Positions 10,316 through 18,297 of a DNA stretch of 64,000 nt are shown here, in pieces (positions within the stretch are counted from its first letter, which is position 1; the number at the start of each line of letters is the position of its first letter). The notes beneath the pieces were generated by a model. The model saw only the letters and a program-made list of their open reading frames with translations, made no database searches and was not told where the DNA came from. This DNA is from Pseudoruegeria sp. SHC-113 (lineage in GTDB: Bacteria; Pseudomonadota; Alphaproteobacteria; Rhodobacterales; Rhodobacteraceae): assembly GCF_025376885.1 (NCBI RefSeq), contig NZ_JAHUBR010000001.1:434001-498000 (forward strand). Direction: 5' to 3'. A program made the position numbers and the translations under genes.

Positions 10316-11017
10316 ATGAAGGAACCAACCGCCGATATGGGCCGCTCCGCCATTTGCCTGACCTTCGACGACCGCCACGTCAGCCACTGGCGCATGGCCC
10401 GCGGCATCCTCGCGGCCTATGCGGCGCGGGTCACCTTTTTCATTTCCGGGCCGGATCAGCTGACGGAGGAAGAATTCGCGGCGCTCGACCTGCTGGCTGG
10501 GGACGGCCACGAGATCGGCTTCCACAGCATGACCCACCCCCATGCCGAGGCCTTCCTCGCCGAGAAAAGCGCCAAGGCCTATATGGCGCAGGAAATCGAT
10601 CCGGGGCTTGAACTGCTGAAACGGCGCGGCTTCGCAGCAGAGAGCTTTGCCTTCCCCTACCACGAAAGCGCCGAAGTGCTGATCGCGCCCCTCTTGCGGC
10701 GCTTCCGCATCCTGCGGCGGCAGGGGCCGGCAGAGCGGCCCGCGGGGCGCGTGTATGACGGCACCGGCCATCGTATGGTCGATTGCATCGGAAGCATCGA
10801 CATGGCCAGCAATCCGGCGCTCGACGAGCCCTACTTCAACAAACGCTTCCGCCAGATCGGCAATCGACAGGGCGCGGGGGTGTTCTGCGGCCATGCGGTA
10901 TGTGCAACAGAAGACGCGGGCACCGCCCCCTACCTGCGCCCGGAAGATCTGGACTGGTTCCTCTGGACCGCGCGCGATAAAGGCCTGCGAAGCCTCCCGA
11001 TCTCGGCGCTGGCCTGA
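10316..11017 (+). CDS. Polysaccharide deacetylase (NodB)-like protein
   Basis: A 233-aa NodB-homology (carbohydrate esterase 4-like) protein. It shows the CLTFDDRH metal-binding aspartate motif near residue 17 and HEIGFHSMTHPH (the H-x3-H type motif) near residue 60, followed by a PYHES segment. No signal peptide is seen, so it may act in the cytoplasm; that is unusual for peptidoglycan or chitin deacetylases and common for small uncharacterised bacterial members. The start is uncertain: ATG 10316 gives the longest form, while ATG 10337 (MGRSAICLTF) has AAGGA about 13 nt upstream. It is followed by a long intergenic repeat with a terminator hairpin. Confidence 0.8.
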   Translation: MKEPTADMGRSAICLTFDDRHVSHWRMARGILAAYAARVTFFISGPDQLTEEEFAALDLLAGDGHEIGFHSMTHPHAEAFLAEKSAKAYMAQEIDPGLELLKRRGFAAESFAFPYHESAEVLIAPLLRRFRILRRQGPAERPAGRVYDGTGHRMVDCIGSIDMASNPALDEPYFNKRFRQIGNRQGAGVFCGHAVCATEDAGTAPYLRPEDLDWFLWTARDKGLRSLPISALA

Positions 11018-11029
11018 GCCTTGGAGAAG

Positions 11030-11147
11030 CGGGGCTGGCTGCCCCGCACCCCGCGGATATTTTAACCAAGATGAAGGGGCCCCACTTTGTTCCCTAAATA
11101 TCTCGGGGGAGTCGCCGAAGGCGGCGGGGGCAGAGCCCCCTTTTTAT
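11030..11147 (+). repeat. Intergenic repeat element, copy A
   Basis: An element of about 118 bp lies between the convergent deacetylase-like and gshA genes. It contains GGGGC/GCCCC hairpins, GGATATTTT, CCAAGATGAAGGGGCCCC, ACTTTGTTC, AATATCTCGGGGGAG, CGCCGAAGGCGG and finally GGGGGCAGAGCCCCCTTTTT. An almost identical sequence is found inverted at 46199-46318, and shorter relatives occur at 28800-28841 and 41042-41085. It looks like a dispersed non-coding repeat of this genome, and its distal hairpin can act as a terminator. Confidence 0.75.
11126..11146 (+). terminator. Rho-independent terminator
   Basis: GGGGG-CAGAG-CCCCC followed directly by TTTTT gives a compact stem and a T run, positioned to end transcription from the deacetylase-like gene. 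It forms the distal end of the intergenic repeat. Confidence 0.75.
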
Positions 11148-11148
11148 C

Positions 11149-12519
11149 TCAGTAGCTGTAATCGCCGTAGATGCGGGTCAGTTCGCCGTTCCAATCGCCG
11201 TTGTAGCGCGCGAGCAACTCGTCGGCCGGTGTCTGGCCGCTGTCGACGCTTTCTTTCAGCGCGTTCAGGAAATGGGTTTCATCGGGGATCAGACCGCCTG
11301 CGCCGGGGCGCGCGCGGGATTTCAGGCCGGCTTCGGCGATGGCCACCGCTTCGCGTGCCAGATCGTGCAGCTTTACGCCGCCCGCTTCGCCTTGCAGCCC
11401 GTCCACAGACGCCGCGACGCGCAAGCCTTCGCGGGTGTCTGCATCAAGGCCTTTCACCAGATCCCAGGCCGCATCCAGCGCGCCCTGATCGTAGGTCAGC
11501 CCGACCCAGAACGCTGGCAGCGCGCAGAGTCTGCGCCAGGGGCCGCCGTCGGCCCCGCGCATCTCGATGAATTTCTTCACCCGCGCTTCGGGGAAGGCGG
11601 TTGTCAGGTGGTCGGCCCAATCCGACAGCGTGGGCACTTCGCCGGGCAGCGCGGGGAGTTTGCCGGCAAGGAAATCACGGAAGGACATGCCGAGCGCGTC
11701 GATGTATTTGCCGTCGCGGTAGACGAAATACATCGGCACATCGAGGGCGTAGTCGACCCAGCGCTCAAAGCCGAAGCCGTCGTCGAACACAAACGGCACC
11801 ATGCCGGTGCGCGCGGCGTCCATGTTGCGCCAGACGTAGCTGCGCCAGCTCTTGTGGCCGTTGACCTTGCCCTCGAAGAAAGGTGAATTCGCAAAAAGCG
11901 CCGTGGCCATCGGCTGCAGCGCGATGGCCACCCGCATCTTCTGCACCATGTCGGCTTCCGAGGCGAAATCGAGGTTCACCTGCACGGTGCAGGTGCGGCG
12001 CATCATCACCCGGCCCATCTCGCCGACGCGGCCCATATAGGCGTCCATCAGCTTGTAGCGGCCTTTGGGCATCAGCGGCATGTCTTCGTGCTGCCAGATC
12101 GGCGCGGCACCGAGCCCGATGAAGCCCACCCCGATCTTGTCGGAGATCGCCTTCACATCGCGCAGGTGGGCGTTCACCTCGTCGCAGGTTTCGTGGATGG
12201 TTTCCAGCGGAGCGCCCGAAAGCTCCAGCGCGCCGCCGGGCTCAAGGCTCACGTTGGCGCCGCCTTTTTCAAGACCAATCAGCTTGCCGCCTTCGGTGAC
12301 AGGGGCCCAGCCGTGCTGATCGCGCAGGCCTTCCAGCACCGCGAGGATCGAGCGTTCGCCTTCGTAGGGGAGCGGTTTCAGGCTGTCTTTGCAGTAGCCG
12401 AATTTCTCGTGCTCGGTGCCGATGCGCCAATCGGATTTCGGTTTGCAGCCATCCGCGAGATATTGCGCCAGCTGATCGCGGCTCTCGATCGGCCCGCCGC
12501 CGGACTGGGGGATAGACAT
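11149..12519 (-). CDS. gshA: Glutamate-cysteine ligase
   Basis: A 456-aa enzyme of the GCS2/plant-like glutamate-cysteine ligase class, which joins L-glutamate and L-cysteine with ATP in the first step of glutathione synthesis in the cytoplasm. Recognisable segments are WRIGTEHEKFGY near residue 30, VSLEPGGALELSGAPL (about 90-105), HLRDVKAISDKIGVGFIGLGAAPIW, and the basic, ATP-binding LMDAYMGRVGEMGRVMMRRTCTVQVNLD. ATG 12519 (MSIPQSGGG) is chosen because GGAG stands 9 nt upstream; an in-frame start 16 codons earlier lacks such support. Length and class are normal for alphaproteobacteria. It follows the rsmE and 171-aa membrane-protein genes on the same strand, so the three may form one transcript. 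Confidence 0.95.
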   Translation of the reverse strand: MSIPQSGGGPIESRDQLAQYLADGCKPKSDWRIGTEHEKFGYCKDSLKPLPYEGERSILAVLEGLRDQHGWAPVTEGGKLIGLEKGGANVSLEPGGALELSGAPLETIHETCDEVNAHLRDVKAISDKIGVGFIGLGAAPIWQHEDMPLMPKGRYKLMDAYMGRVGEMGRVMMRRTCTVQVNLDFASEADMVQKMRVAIALQPMATALFANSPFFEGKVNGHKSWRSYVWRNMDAARTGMVPFVFDDGFGFERWVDYALDVPMYFVYRDGKYIDALGMSFRDFLAGKLPALPGEVPTLSDWADHLTTAFPEARVKKFIEMRGADGGPWRRLCALPAFWVGLTYDQGALDAAWDLVKGLDADTREGLRVAASVDGLQGEAGGVKLHDLAREAVAIAEAGLKSRARPGAGGLIPDETHFLNALKESVDSGQTPADELLARYNGDWNGELTRIYGDYSY

Positions 12520-12579
12520 CGCGAAACGCTCCACTTTCACCTGCAGGAAGCCCACAGGTGAAAGCAAAAGCCAGCGAAG

Positions 12580-13095
12580 TCAATGCAGCATGCGCTGCTC
12601 TTTTTGCCAGATCACGACAGGGTGAGCCGGGGGCTGCGTCAGGTAGCGCAGCATCTGCTCGGTCGGGAAGTTCTTGATCGAGGAGAAGACATCAAAGAGC
12701 GCGTCCACCCCTTCGGCATTGGCCGGGATGAACAGCGGCGGCGATTCAATGCCGCGCAGCACCCAATGCGGGGCCGGGTCGGGCACCGGGTCCAGCTCCA
12801 CTTTCGACAGGCCGTCCACCGAGACAGCGCCGCCGGAGAAGGGGCCGTAATAGGCGATGCGGCCTTCGTTGACATGCACCACGCCGGGCCCGCCTTCCCC
12901 AAGGCGGAAGCGCGCGCGCTGCACGCCGGCATAGGCCAGCAGGGCGCCGGTGATGCCAAGGATGATGCCGAGCGTCGGCACAAAGCCGAGGCCGCGGAAA
13001 ATGAGGATGACGCCTACGGCGGCAAACAGCCAGCCGATCAGGAACTCACGCCAGCGCCAGATTGCAGATTTCACTTCTTTTCGCACAAAAGACAT
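12580..13095 (-). CDS. Two-helix membrane protein of unknown function
   Basis: A 171-aa protein with a short basic N-terminus and two adjoining hydrophobic segments (EFLIGWLFAAVGVILIF and LGIILGITGALLAYAGV, about residues 18-62). A soluble C-terminal domain of about 110 residues follows, predominantly beta in character (VVHVNEGRIAYYGPFSGGAVSVDGLSKVEL). The beta-rich domain after a helical hairpin recalls bacterial PH-like membrane proteins, but I do not recognise the family with confidence. Its ATG overlaps the rsmE stop codon by one base (TAATG), so it is translationally coupled to rsmE, and gshA lies 60 bp downstream. Its job is unknown. Confidence 0.75.
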   Translation of the reverse strand: MSFVRKEVKSAIWRWREFLIGWLFAAVGVILIFRGLGFVPTLGIILGITGALLAYAGVQRARFRLGEGGPGVVHVNEGRIAYYGPFSGGAVSVDGLSKVELDPVPDPAPHWVLRGIESPPLFIPANAEGVDALFDVFSSIKNFPTEQMLRYLTQPPAHPVVIWQKEQRMLH

Positions 13096-13820
13096 TACCA
13101 ATCACCGAAAACACTTTGCCAGATGGTCAGAGCCGCCACTGCGGCGGTGTCTGCTCTGAGTATGCGTGGACCTAGGCTAATTTGTGTCACGAAGGGGAGG
13201 CTTTTAAGATTTTCCCTTTCTTTTAGGGAAAAGCCACCTTCCGGCCCGATCAGGATCGCGGCCTTGGATTGGGTGCCACTGGCTTCAAGCGCGGCGCGCG
13301 CGCCGACGAGGGATTCGTTGCAGAAGATCAGGGCGCGGTCTGCGGGCCAGCTGGCGAGCAGCGTGTCGAGCTTCTGCAGGTCGCAGACCTCGGGCACGAA
13401 GGTGCCGCCGCATTGCTCGGCGGCCTCCACCGCATGGGCCTGCAGCCGGTCCTGCCGGATGCGTTCGGAGTTGGTGAAGTCGGTCTGCACCGGGAGGATG
13501 CGCGCCGCGCCCATCTCGGCAGCTTTCTCCACGATGAAATCGGTGCGGGCCTTCTTGATCGGAGCAAAGAGCAGCCAGAGATCGGGGGGGAGTTGCAAAG
13601 GCTTCGTCTGCTCCGCGCAAGCCAACAGCCCGCCGCGTTTGCCGGCCTCGGCCACCTCGGCGCGAAATTCGCCGTCGCGCCCGTTGAACAGCAGCACTGC
13701 ATCGCCGACGCCCAGCCGCATGACACCAAAGAGGTAATGCGCCTGATCGCGCGACAAAGGAACCGTTTGCCCCTCGGCCAGCGCTGCGTCTACATAAAGC
13801 CTGATCTTCGCCGCCGACAT
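13095..13820 (-). CDS. rsmE: 16S rRNA (uracil-1498-N3)-methyltransferase
   Basis: A 241-aa SPOUT-class enzyme that methylates N3 of U1498 in helix 44 of 16S rRNA using S-adenosylmethionine. The N-terminal PUA-like domain includes DQAHYLFGVMRLGVGDAVLLFNG. The C-terminal knot carries AAILIGPEGGFSLKERE and the SLGPRILRADTAAVAALTIWQ segment, both typical of RsmE. ATG 13820 (MSAAKIRLYVD) has AAGGGG 5 nt upstream; longer in-frame starts would run into the divergent ubiA gene and lack homology. Only 13 bp separate this ATG from the ubiA ATG, so the promoters must overlap coding sequence. The stop codon overlaps the next gene's start. Confidence 0.95.
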   Translation of the reverse strand: MSAAKIRLYVDAALAEGQTVPLSRDQAHYLFGVMRLGVGDAVLLFNGRDGEFRAEVAEAGKRGGLLACAEQTKPLQLPPDLWLLFAPIKKARTDFIVEKAAEMGAARILPVQTDFTNSERIRQDRLQAHAVEAAEQCGGTFVPEVCDLQKLDTLLASWPADRALIFCNESLVGARAALEASGTQSKAAILIGPEGGFSLKERENLKSLPFVTQISLGPRILRADTAAVAALTIWQSVFGDW

Positions 13821-13833
13821 GGACGCCCCTTGC

Positions 13834-14802
13834 ATGACCCAATCTTCTGAAACACCGCAATCCAAAGGGCAGGTGGCCGATGCCGTCAAGGGCAATTGGG
13901 TGGATCGCCTCGCGCCGGCGGCGACCCGCCCCTATCTTCGGCTGTCGCGGGCGGACCGGCCGATCGGCACATGGCTCTTGCTTTTGCCCTGCTGGTGGGC
14001 GGTGCTGCTGGCGGCTCTGGCGACGGGCGGTTTCACCCAATGGGACGGCTGGCTGATGCTGGGCTGTGCGCTGGGCGCCTGGCTGATGCGGGGCGCGGGC
14101 TGTACGTGGAACGACATCACCGACCGCGAGTTCGACGCGCAGGTGGCGCGCACGCGCTCCCGGCCGATCCCCTCGGGGCAGGTCTCGGTGCGCGGGGCGG
14201 TGATCTGGATGGGGGCGCAGGCGCTTCTGGCCTTTGCGATCCTGCTCAGCTTCCCGCCGCTGGCCATCGCGCTGGGTGTTGGCTCGCTGGCGCTGGTGGC
14301 GATCTACCCCTTTGCCAAGCGCTTCACGTGGTGGCCGCAGGTGTTTCTGGGGCTTGCCTTCAACTGGGGCGCTTTGTTGGCTTGGGCGGCGCATGATGGC
14401 ACCTTGGCCTGGCCCGCGCTGGTGCTTTACGGCGCGGGCATCGCCTGGACATTGTTCTACGACACGATCTACGCCCATCAGGACACCGAGGACGACGCGC
14501 TGATCGGGGTGAAATCCACCGCGCGGCTGTTTGGCGAAAACTCCCCGCGCTGGCTTTTTGGCTTCCTCGTGGCGGCGGTGCTGCTGCTGGCGCTGGCGGT
14601 GATTGGGGCCACTGCGCCTCTGGGCAACCCGCTTGTGCTTGTTGTGGCCCTTGGCGGCGTCTGGGCTTTCGGCTGGCACATGGCCTGGCAATTGCGCGGC
14701 CTGAAGATCGACTCGCCCGAGACCTGCCTGAAGCTCTTCCGCTCCAACCGCGACGCCGGCCTGCTGGTTGCGCTGTTTTTCGCCGTCGCCCTGTTCCTTT
14801 GA
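13834..14802 (+). CDS. ubiA: 4-hydroxybenzoate polyprenyltransferase
   Basis: A 322-aa membrane prenyltransferase that attaches the polyprenyl chain to 4-hydroxybenzoate in ubiquinone synthesis. The first aspartate-rich motif reads NDITDREFD (near residue 90). The second is DTIYAHQDTEDD (near residue 210). Around them are about nine hydrophobic helices, beginning with TWLLLLPCWWAVLLAAL. The SRADRPIGTWLLLLPCWW and RTRSRPIPSG segments are typical of UbiA. ATG 13834 (MTQSSE) is preferred, with GGA about 10 nt upstream; an in-frame ATG at 13819 would overlap the rsmE start. Divergent from rsmE. Confidence 0.94.
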   Translation: MTQSSETPQSKGQVADAVKGNWVDRLAPAATRPYLRLSRADRPIGTWLLLLPCWWAVLLAALATGGFTQWDGWLMLGCALGAWLMRGAGCTWNDITDREFDAQVARTRSRPIPSGQVSVRGAVIWMGAQALLAFAILLSFPPLAIALGVGSLALVAIYPFAKRFTWWPQVFLGLAFNWGALLAWAAHDGTLAWPALVLYGAGIAWTLFYDTIYAHQDTEDDALIGVKSTARLFGENSPRWLFGFLVAAVLLLALAVIGATAPLGNPLVLVVALGGVWAFGWHMAWQLRGLKIDSPETCLKLFRSNRDAGLLVALFFAVALFL

Positions 14803-14867
14803 TTGATCCGGCCACGCCCTGCCCCTAAAACCGGGTGCAACATCAAGAACAAGGACGCAAACCACGC

Positions 14868-16994
14868 ATGCGCCTGAAATCCGCTCTTGCCACCGGTGCG
14901 GCCTTTACCCTCGCCGGCGGCCTGTGCTTCCTCGCCGCGGCCTCCGCCGTCAATGTGATCGAGGACCGGACCGAGCTCGACGTTACCCGTGCGCTGTCGC
15001 TGCAGGGGTTTGATTGGGTCGAGGTGGCCGTCGACGGGCTGATCGTGAACCTCACCGGCACCGCGCCCACCGAGGCCACGCGCTTCCGGGCGCTGTCTGT
15101 CGTGGGCTCCGTGGTGGATCACACGCGGGTCAACAACGGGCTGGCGGTCGCCGAGGCCGCGCAGATCGACGCGCCGACCTTTACCATCGAGTTCCTGCGC
15201 AATGACAACGGGATCACGCTTGTCGGGCTCGTCCCGGCGCGCGCGGCCCGGACGGAAATACTCTCGGCGGTCTCCAATGCCGGGGGCGGCGCTGTGGTGA
15301 CGGATCTGCTCGACAGCGCGAGTTACCCGGTGCCGCGTGGCTGGCGTCCGGCGCTGGATTTCGCGCTGGATGCGCTGAAGCTGCTGCCGCGCTCTAAAAT
15401 CTCGATGACGAGCGAGCGCGTGATCGTCACCGGCATCACCGGCAGCGCCGAAGAGAAGGCTAGGCTCGAAGAACGCCTGCGGGACGCGATGCCCACCGGG
15501 CTGGAGGTGGAGATCACCCTCACCGCGCCCCGCCCGGTGCTCACCCCTTTCACGCTGCGCTTCGTCATGGACGAAACCGGCGCGCGCTTTGACGATTGCT
15601 CTGCCGACAGCGAAGAGAGCATGGCCCGCATCCTTGGAGCGGCACCAGACGCCGCCAATGCCACCTGTACCATCGGGCTTGGCGTGCCGACCACAAGCTG
15701 GGCGCGTGCGGCCACCATCGGGATTGCGGCGGTCCAGAAGCTGGGCGGCGGCACGTTGACGTTCACCGACGCCGATGTCTCTTTCGTGGCGCTGGCAGGC
15801 ACGCCCCGCGCGGCGTTCGACAAGGCAATGGGCGAGCTTGAGGCGGATCTGCCGGATGTCTTCTCGCTTGCCGCTGAACTGCCTGTGGCCGAAACGGCGG
15901 AAGCCGCCGAGGGCGCGCCGGCCGCGCCGGAATTCACCGCCACGCGCAGCCCGGAAGGGCTGGTGCAACTGCGCGGCAAGCTCGCCACGGAGCTGGACCG
16001 CGAGGCGGTGGAAAGCTTTGCCCGCGCCGCCTTTGGCGCGTCCAGCGTCTATGCCGCCGCGCGGCTGCAGGAAGAAGGCCTGCCGCCGGGCTGGTCGCTG
16101 CGTGTTCTCGCGGGGCTTTCGGCATTCGAGGAACTGAACCACGGTACGCTGCGCATCGAGGAAGACACCTTGACGATTGCCGGTGTCAGCGGCGATCCCG
16201 ACGCCCGCGCCAATATCGCGCGTATCCTGACGTCGCGGCTCGATGGGGCGGATACGTTCAACATCGACGTCACCTACGAGAAGAAGCTCGATCCTGTCGC
16301 CGCCCTGCCAACGCCCGAGGAATGCGTAGCCGATCTGAACACAGCGCTGGGCGAGACGAAGATCACCTTCTCGCCGGGCTCGACAGACATCGAAGCCGGG
16401 GCGCTGTCGACGGTGGACAAGCTCGCCGAGATCCTGAAGGCCTGTGCCGAGGTCGAAATGCAGCTGGAAATCGCGGGCCACACGGACAGTCAGGGCCGCG
16501 AGGAGATGAACCTGAACCTCAGCCAGTCTCGCGCGGATTCGGTGCTGAACGCCCTGATGGCGCGGCGGGTGCTGACATCCAACATCACGGCCAAGGGCTA
16601 TGGCGAGGCCGTTCCGATCGAGGATAACGACACCGAGGAGGGCCGCGAGGCCAACCGCAGGATCGAGATCACGCTCGTCGTGCCCGAGGCGCCTGCAGAG
16701 GGCGAGGCGGGCGCGGAAGGTGCCGAGGCTGCAGAGGGCGAAACACCGGTGGACGCGGGGGCTGGCAACGCTTCCGATGCCGCTGGCGAAGGCTCAGGCG
16801 ACGAAGGCTCAGGCGACGAAGGCTCAGGCGACGAAGGCTCCGGCGACGAGGGGTCGGGCGATGAAGGCTCAGGCGATGAGGGCTCCGGTGATGGGCCGGA
16901 GGGTGCCGGCGCTGACGGCACCACAGAGACAGGCGACGCCCCGCAAGAGGGCGCAGAGACGGCGGACGGGGACACCACCAATGAACAGAACTGA
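14868..16994 (+). CDS. BON/OmpA-domain envelope protein with GSGDE repeat tail
   Basis: A 708-aa envelope protein. The N-terminus is a signal or anchor segment (residues ~5-30). BON-like repeats follow (for example VNLTGTAPTEATRFRALSVV and VIVTGITGSAEEKARLEERL). A C-terminal OmpA-like peptidoglycan-binding domain spans about residues 499-604 (ITFSPGSTDIEAGALSTVDKLAEIL, AGHTDSQGREEMNLNLSQSRADSV, NRRIEITLV). After it comes an acidic, low-complexity tail of ~100 residues that includes seven GSGDE/GSGDG units at 642-676. This order recalls mycobacterial ArfA/OmpATb (BON plus OmpA). It probably sits in the envelope, tied to peptidoglycan. Its stop overlaps the start of the next gene by 14 bp. Confidence 0.88.
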   Translation: MRLKSALATGAAFTLAGGLCFLAAASAVNVIEDRTELDVTRALSLQGFDWVEVAVDGLIVNLTGTAPTEATRFRALSVVGSVVDHTRVNNGLAVAEAAQIDAPTFTIEFLRNDNGITLVGLVPARAARTEILSAVSNAGGGAVVTDLLDSASYPVPRGWRPALDFALDALKLLPRSKISMTSERVIVTGITGSAEEKARLEERLRDAMPTGLEVEITLTAPRPVLTPFTLRFVMDETGARFDDCSADSEESMARILGAAPDAANATCTIGLGVPTTSWARAATIGIAAVQKLGGGTLTFTDADVSFVALAGTPRAAFDKAMGELEADLPDVFSLAAELPVAETAEAAEGAPAAPEFTATRSPEGLVQLRGKLATELDREAVESFARAAFGASSVYAAARLQEEGLPPGWSLRVLAGLSAFEELNHGTLRIEEDTLTIAGVSGDPDARANIARILTSRLDGADTFNIDVTYEKKLDPVAALPTPEECVADLNTALGETKITFSPGSTDIEAGALSTVDKLAEILKACAEVEMQLEIAGHTDSQGREEMNLNLSQSRADSVLNALMARRVLTSNITAKGYGEAVPIEDNDTEEGREANRRIEITLVVPEAPAEGEAGAEGAEAAEGETPVDAGAGNASDAAGEGSGDEGSGDEGSGDEGSGDEGSGDEGSGDEGSGDGPEGAGADGTTETGDAPQEGAETADGDTTNEQN
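16791..16895 (+). repeat. 15-bp in-frame tandem repeat (GSGDE units)
   Basis: Seven consecutive 15-bp units, first unit GGCTCAGGCGACGAA, start at 16791, 16806, 16821, 16836, 16851, 16866 and 16881. The first three are identical and the rest drift at third positions. Each encodes G-S-G-D-E (the last GSGDG) in the tail of the OmpA-domain protein. Copy number is likely to vary between strains by slippage. Confidence 0.95.
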
Positions 16995-17307
16995 ATTCAT
17001 CGCCGCAACGGCGCTCATCCTTTTCGTGGCCTTCGCGCTGGGCTGGTTCGCCAACTGGCTGGTGCATCGCTTCACCCGCGTGAGCCAGGCCGACATGGGT
17101 GAGTTGGACAAGATGGCCCAGTCGCTGCACGAGGCCGAGGAAACCCGCGACGAGGCGATCATCTACCTGCAACAGCGCGAGGCCGAGATGACCAACGCGC
17201 AGGTGCAGCTGGAGGCCGAGCTGTCCGCCGCCATGGAAGGCCTGCGCGACGCCCGCCGCGAGGCCGAGGAACTGCGCGCCTACATCGAATCCCAGAACGC
17301 AGGCTGA
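16981..17307 (+). CDS. Single-pass membrane coiled-coil protein
   Basis: A 108-aa protein with one N-terminal transmembrane helix (FIAATALILFVAFALGWFANWLV, residues 5-27). A long charged helix follows (about residues 36-104: ELDKMAQSLHEAEETRDEAIIYLQQREAEM and onward) that reads as a continuous coiled coil. The start ATG lies inside the end of the OmpA-domain gene (14-bp overlap, different frame), so the two proteins are very likely coexpressed and may work together at the envelope. I do not recognise a named family with confidence; similar small proteins occur next to OmpA-family genes in Rhodobacteraceae. Confidence 0.82.
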   Translation: MNRTEFIAATALILFVAFALGWFANWLVHRFTRVSQADMGELDKMAQSLHEAEETRDEAIIYLQQREAEMTNAQVQLEAELSAAMEGLRDARREAEELRAYIESQNAG

Positions 17308-17329
17308 GGCGGCGCGCAGTCCGCGCGCC

Positions 17330-17524
17330 TTAGTTCGGCTTGACGGGGCAGGTCTTTATTCCCAGCACCGAGTAGATCGGGCAGACGCCCACGAGGCCGG
17401 TGGCCAGTGGGATCAGGCCGATCAGGCCCCAAAGAGTCTGCGGGCCGACGAACACCAGCGACAGCAGGGCGAGGCCGAGGATCACGCGCAGGGCGCGGTC
17501 GAGGGTGCCTTCATTCTTGGACAT
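17330..17524 (-). CDS. DUF2892 (YgaP-like transmembrane) protein
   Basis: A 64-aa DUF2892 protein, the small membrane module also found fused to rhodanese in YgaP. It starts with the family signature MSKNEGTLDRALRVILGLALL. A second hydrophobic hairpin (LWGLIGLIPLATGLVGVCPIYSVLGIKTC) carries the two conserved cysteines, at about residues 48 and 59. AAGGA lies about 9 nt before the ATG. It lies directly downstream of a Crp/Fnr-type regulator on the same strand, with a perfect inverted repeat about 60-77 bp upstream of its start. DUF2892 proteins often accompany sulfide or thiol-responsive genes, so a link to sulfur redox is plausible but unproven. Confidence 0.88.
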   Translation of the reverse strand: MSKNEGTLDRALRVILGLALLSLVFVGPQTLWGLIGLIPLATGLVGVCPIYSVLGIKTCPVKPN

Positions 17525-17584
17525 CGTTCTTTCCTTCCGAACAGGGTGTGATGCCCTGATCTAGTCTGCGTGCTGTCGCTTTGA

Positions 17585-17601
17585 CGGTGACTCTGTCACC
17601 G
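17585..17601. promoter_or_regulatory. Perfect inverted repeat upstream of DUF2892 gene (candidate operator)
   Basis: CGGTGAC-TCT-GTCACCG is a perfect 7-bp inverted repeat with a 3-bp centre. It overlaps the stop codon of the Crp/Fnr gene and lies 60-77 bp upstream of the DUF2892 ATG, a position suited to a regulator site. It differs from the standard FNR box (TTGAT-N4-ATCAA). Alternatively it is a transcript hairpin. Confidence 0.45.
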
Positions 17602-18192
17602 CAGGCCTGCGGCAATCTGTTCCAACGCTGTCCGGCTGAGGATGGCGATGCCCTTCTCGCGTTGCAGCACCCACCCTTCCTCGGCAAAAGCCGCCAGCCG
17701 GCGCGAGACATAGGCCCGGCCCGAGGCCGTTTCGGTGGCCAGATCGTTGTGGGTGGCTGCCACCACCCCGTCGTTCGACGCCAGCCGCAAGAGCGCCTTG
17801 GCGAGGCGGGAGTCGAAATGGGTGAGCGCGACGTCCTCGATCAGTTGCTGATACTCCGTGAAGCGGGTCGAGATCGATACGAGAACCTGCTCGCGGAAGC
17901 CCGCGTCCCCGGCGAATTTTTCGCGGAACGCCCCTGCGGGCACAAGCTCACCGGCGAGATCGGTTTCAGCCACGCCTTCCGCGCCATAGGGTTCATCGTT
18001 GATCAGGCAGGAAAACGTCTGCAGGCAGACCTCGCCGGGGCGCACCCGGTAGAGCACCACCTGCCGCCCGCTCGCGCCGGTCAGTGTGACCCGGATCATG
18101 CCTTCGGTCAGGATCACGAACCCCGGGCAGGCCTGCCCCGGTTGAAACAGGATCTGGCCCTTCTTTGCGGTGAATCCGTTTTGTCGTGCCAT
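17596..18192 (-). CDS. Crp/Fnr-family transcriptional regulator
   Basis: A 198-aa regulator with an N-terminal cyclic-nucleotide-binding-like beta roll (KGQILFQPGQACPGFVILTEGMIRV). A dimerisation helix follows (LVSISTRFTEYQQLIEDVAL), then a C-terminal HTH_Crp domain (THNDLATETASGRAYVSRRLAAFAEEGWV). Three cysteines occur in the sensor part, C22, C56 and C62, the last two as GEVCLQTFSC (C-x5-C). The N-terminal FNR Fe-S ligands are absent, so a thiol-based or other signal is more likely than an FNR-type cluster. ATG 18192 (MARQNG) has GGGG about 8 nt upstream. It probably controls the adjacent DUF2892 gene. Confidence 0.88.
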   Translation of the reverse strand: MARQNGFTAKKGQILFQPGQACPGFVILTEGMIRVTLTGASGRQVVLYRVRPGEVCLQTFSCLINDEPYGAEGVAETDLAGELVPAGAFREKFAGDAGFREQVLVSISTRFTEYQQLIEDVALTHFDSRLAKALLRLASNDGVVAATHNDLATETASGRAYVSRRLAAFAEEGWVLQREKGIAILSRTALEQIAAGLR

Positions 18193-18297
18193 GCCGAAAC
18201 CCCGTTCTCTGCCTTGGCGATTAGAGCCGCGGGGCACGGGTTTCGCAAGCCGGCAGATCGGCTGGGCGGGGTGCGAGCGCTGCCCGCCGCGAGGCCT

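Noticed and set aside
16791-16895. Regular 15-bp repeats considered as a CRISPR array
   Set aside because: There are no unique spacers; the units are contiguous, in frame, and encode GSGDE.
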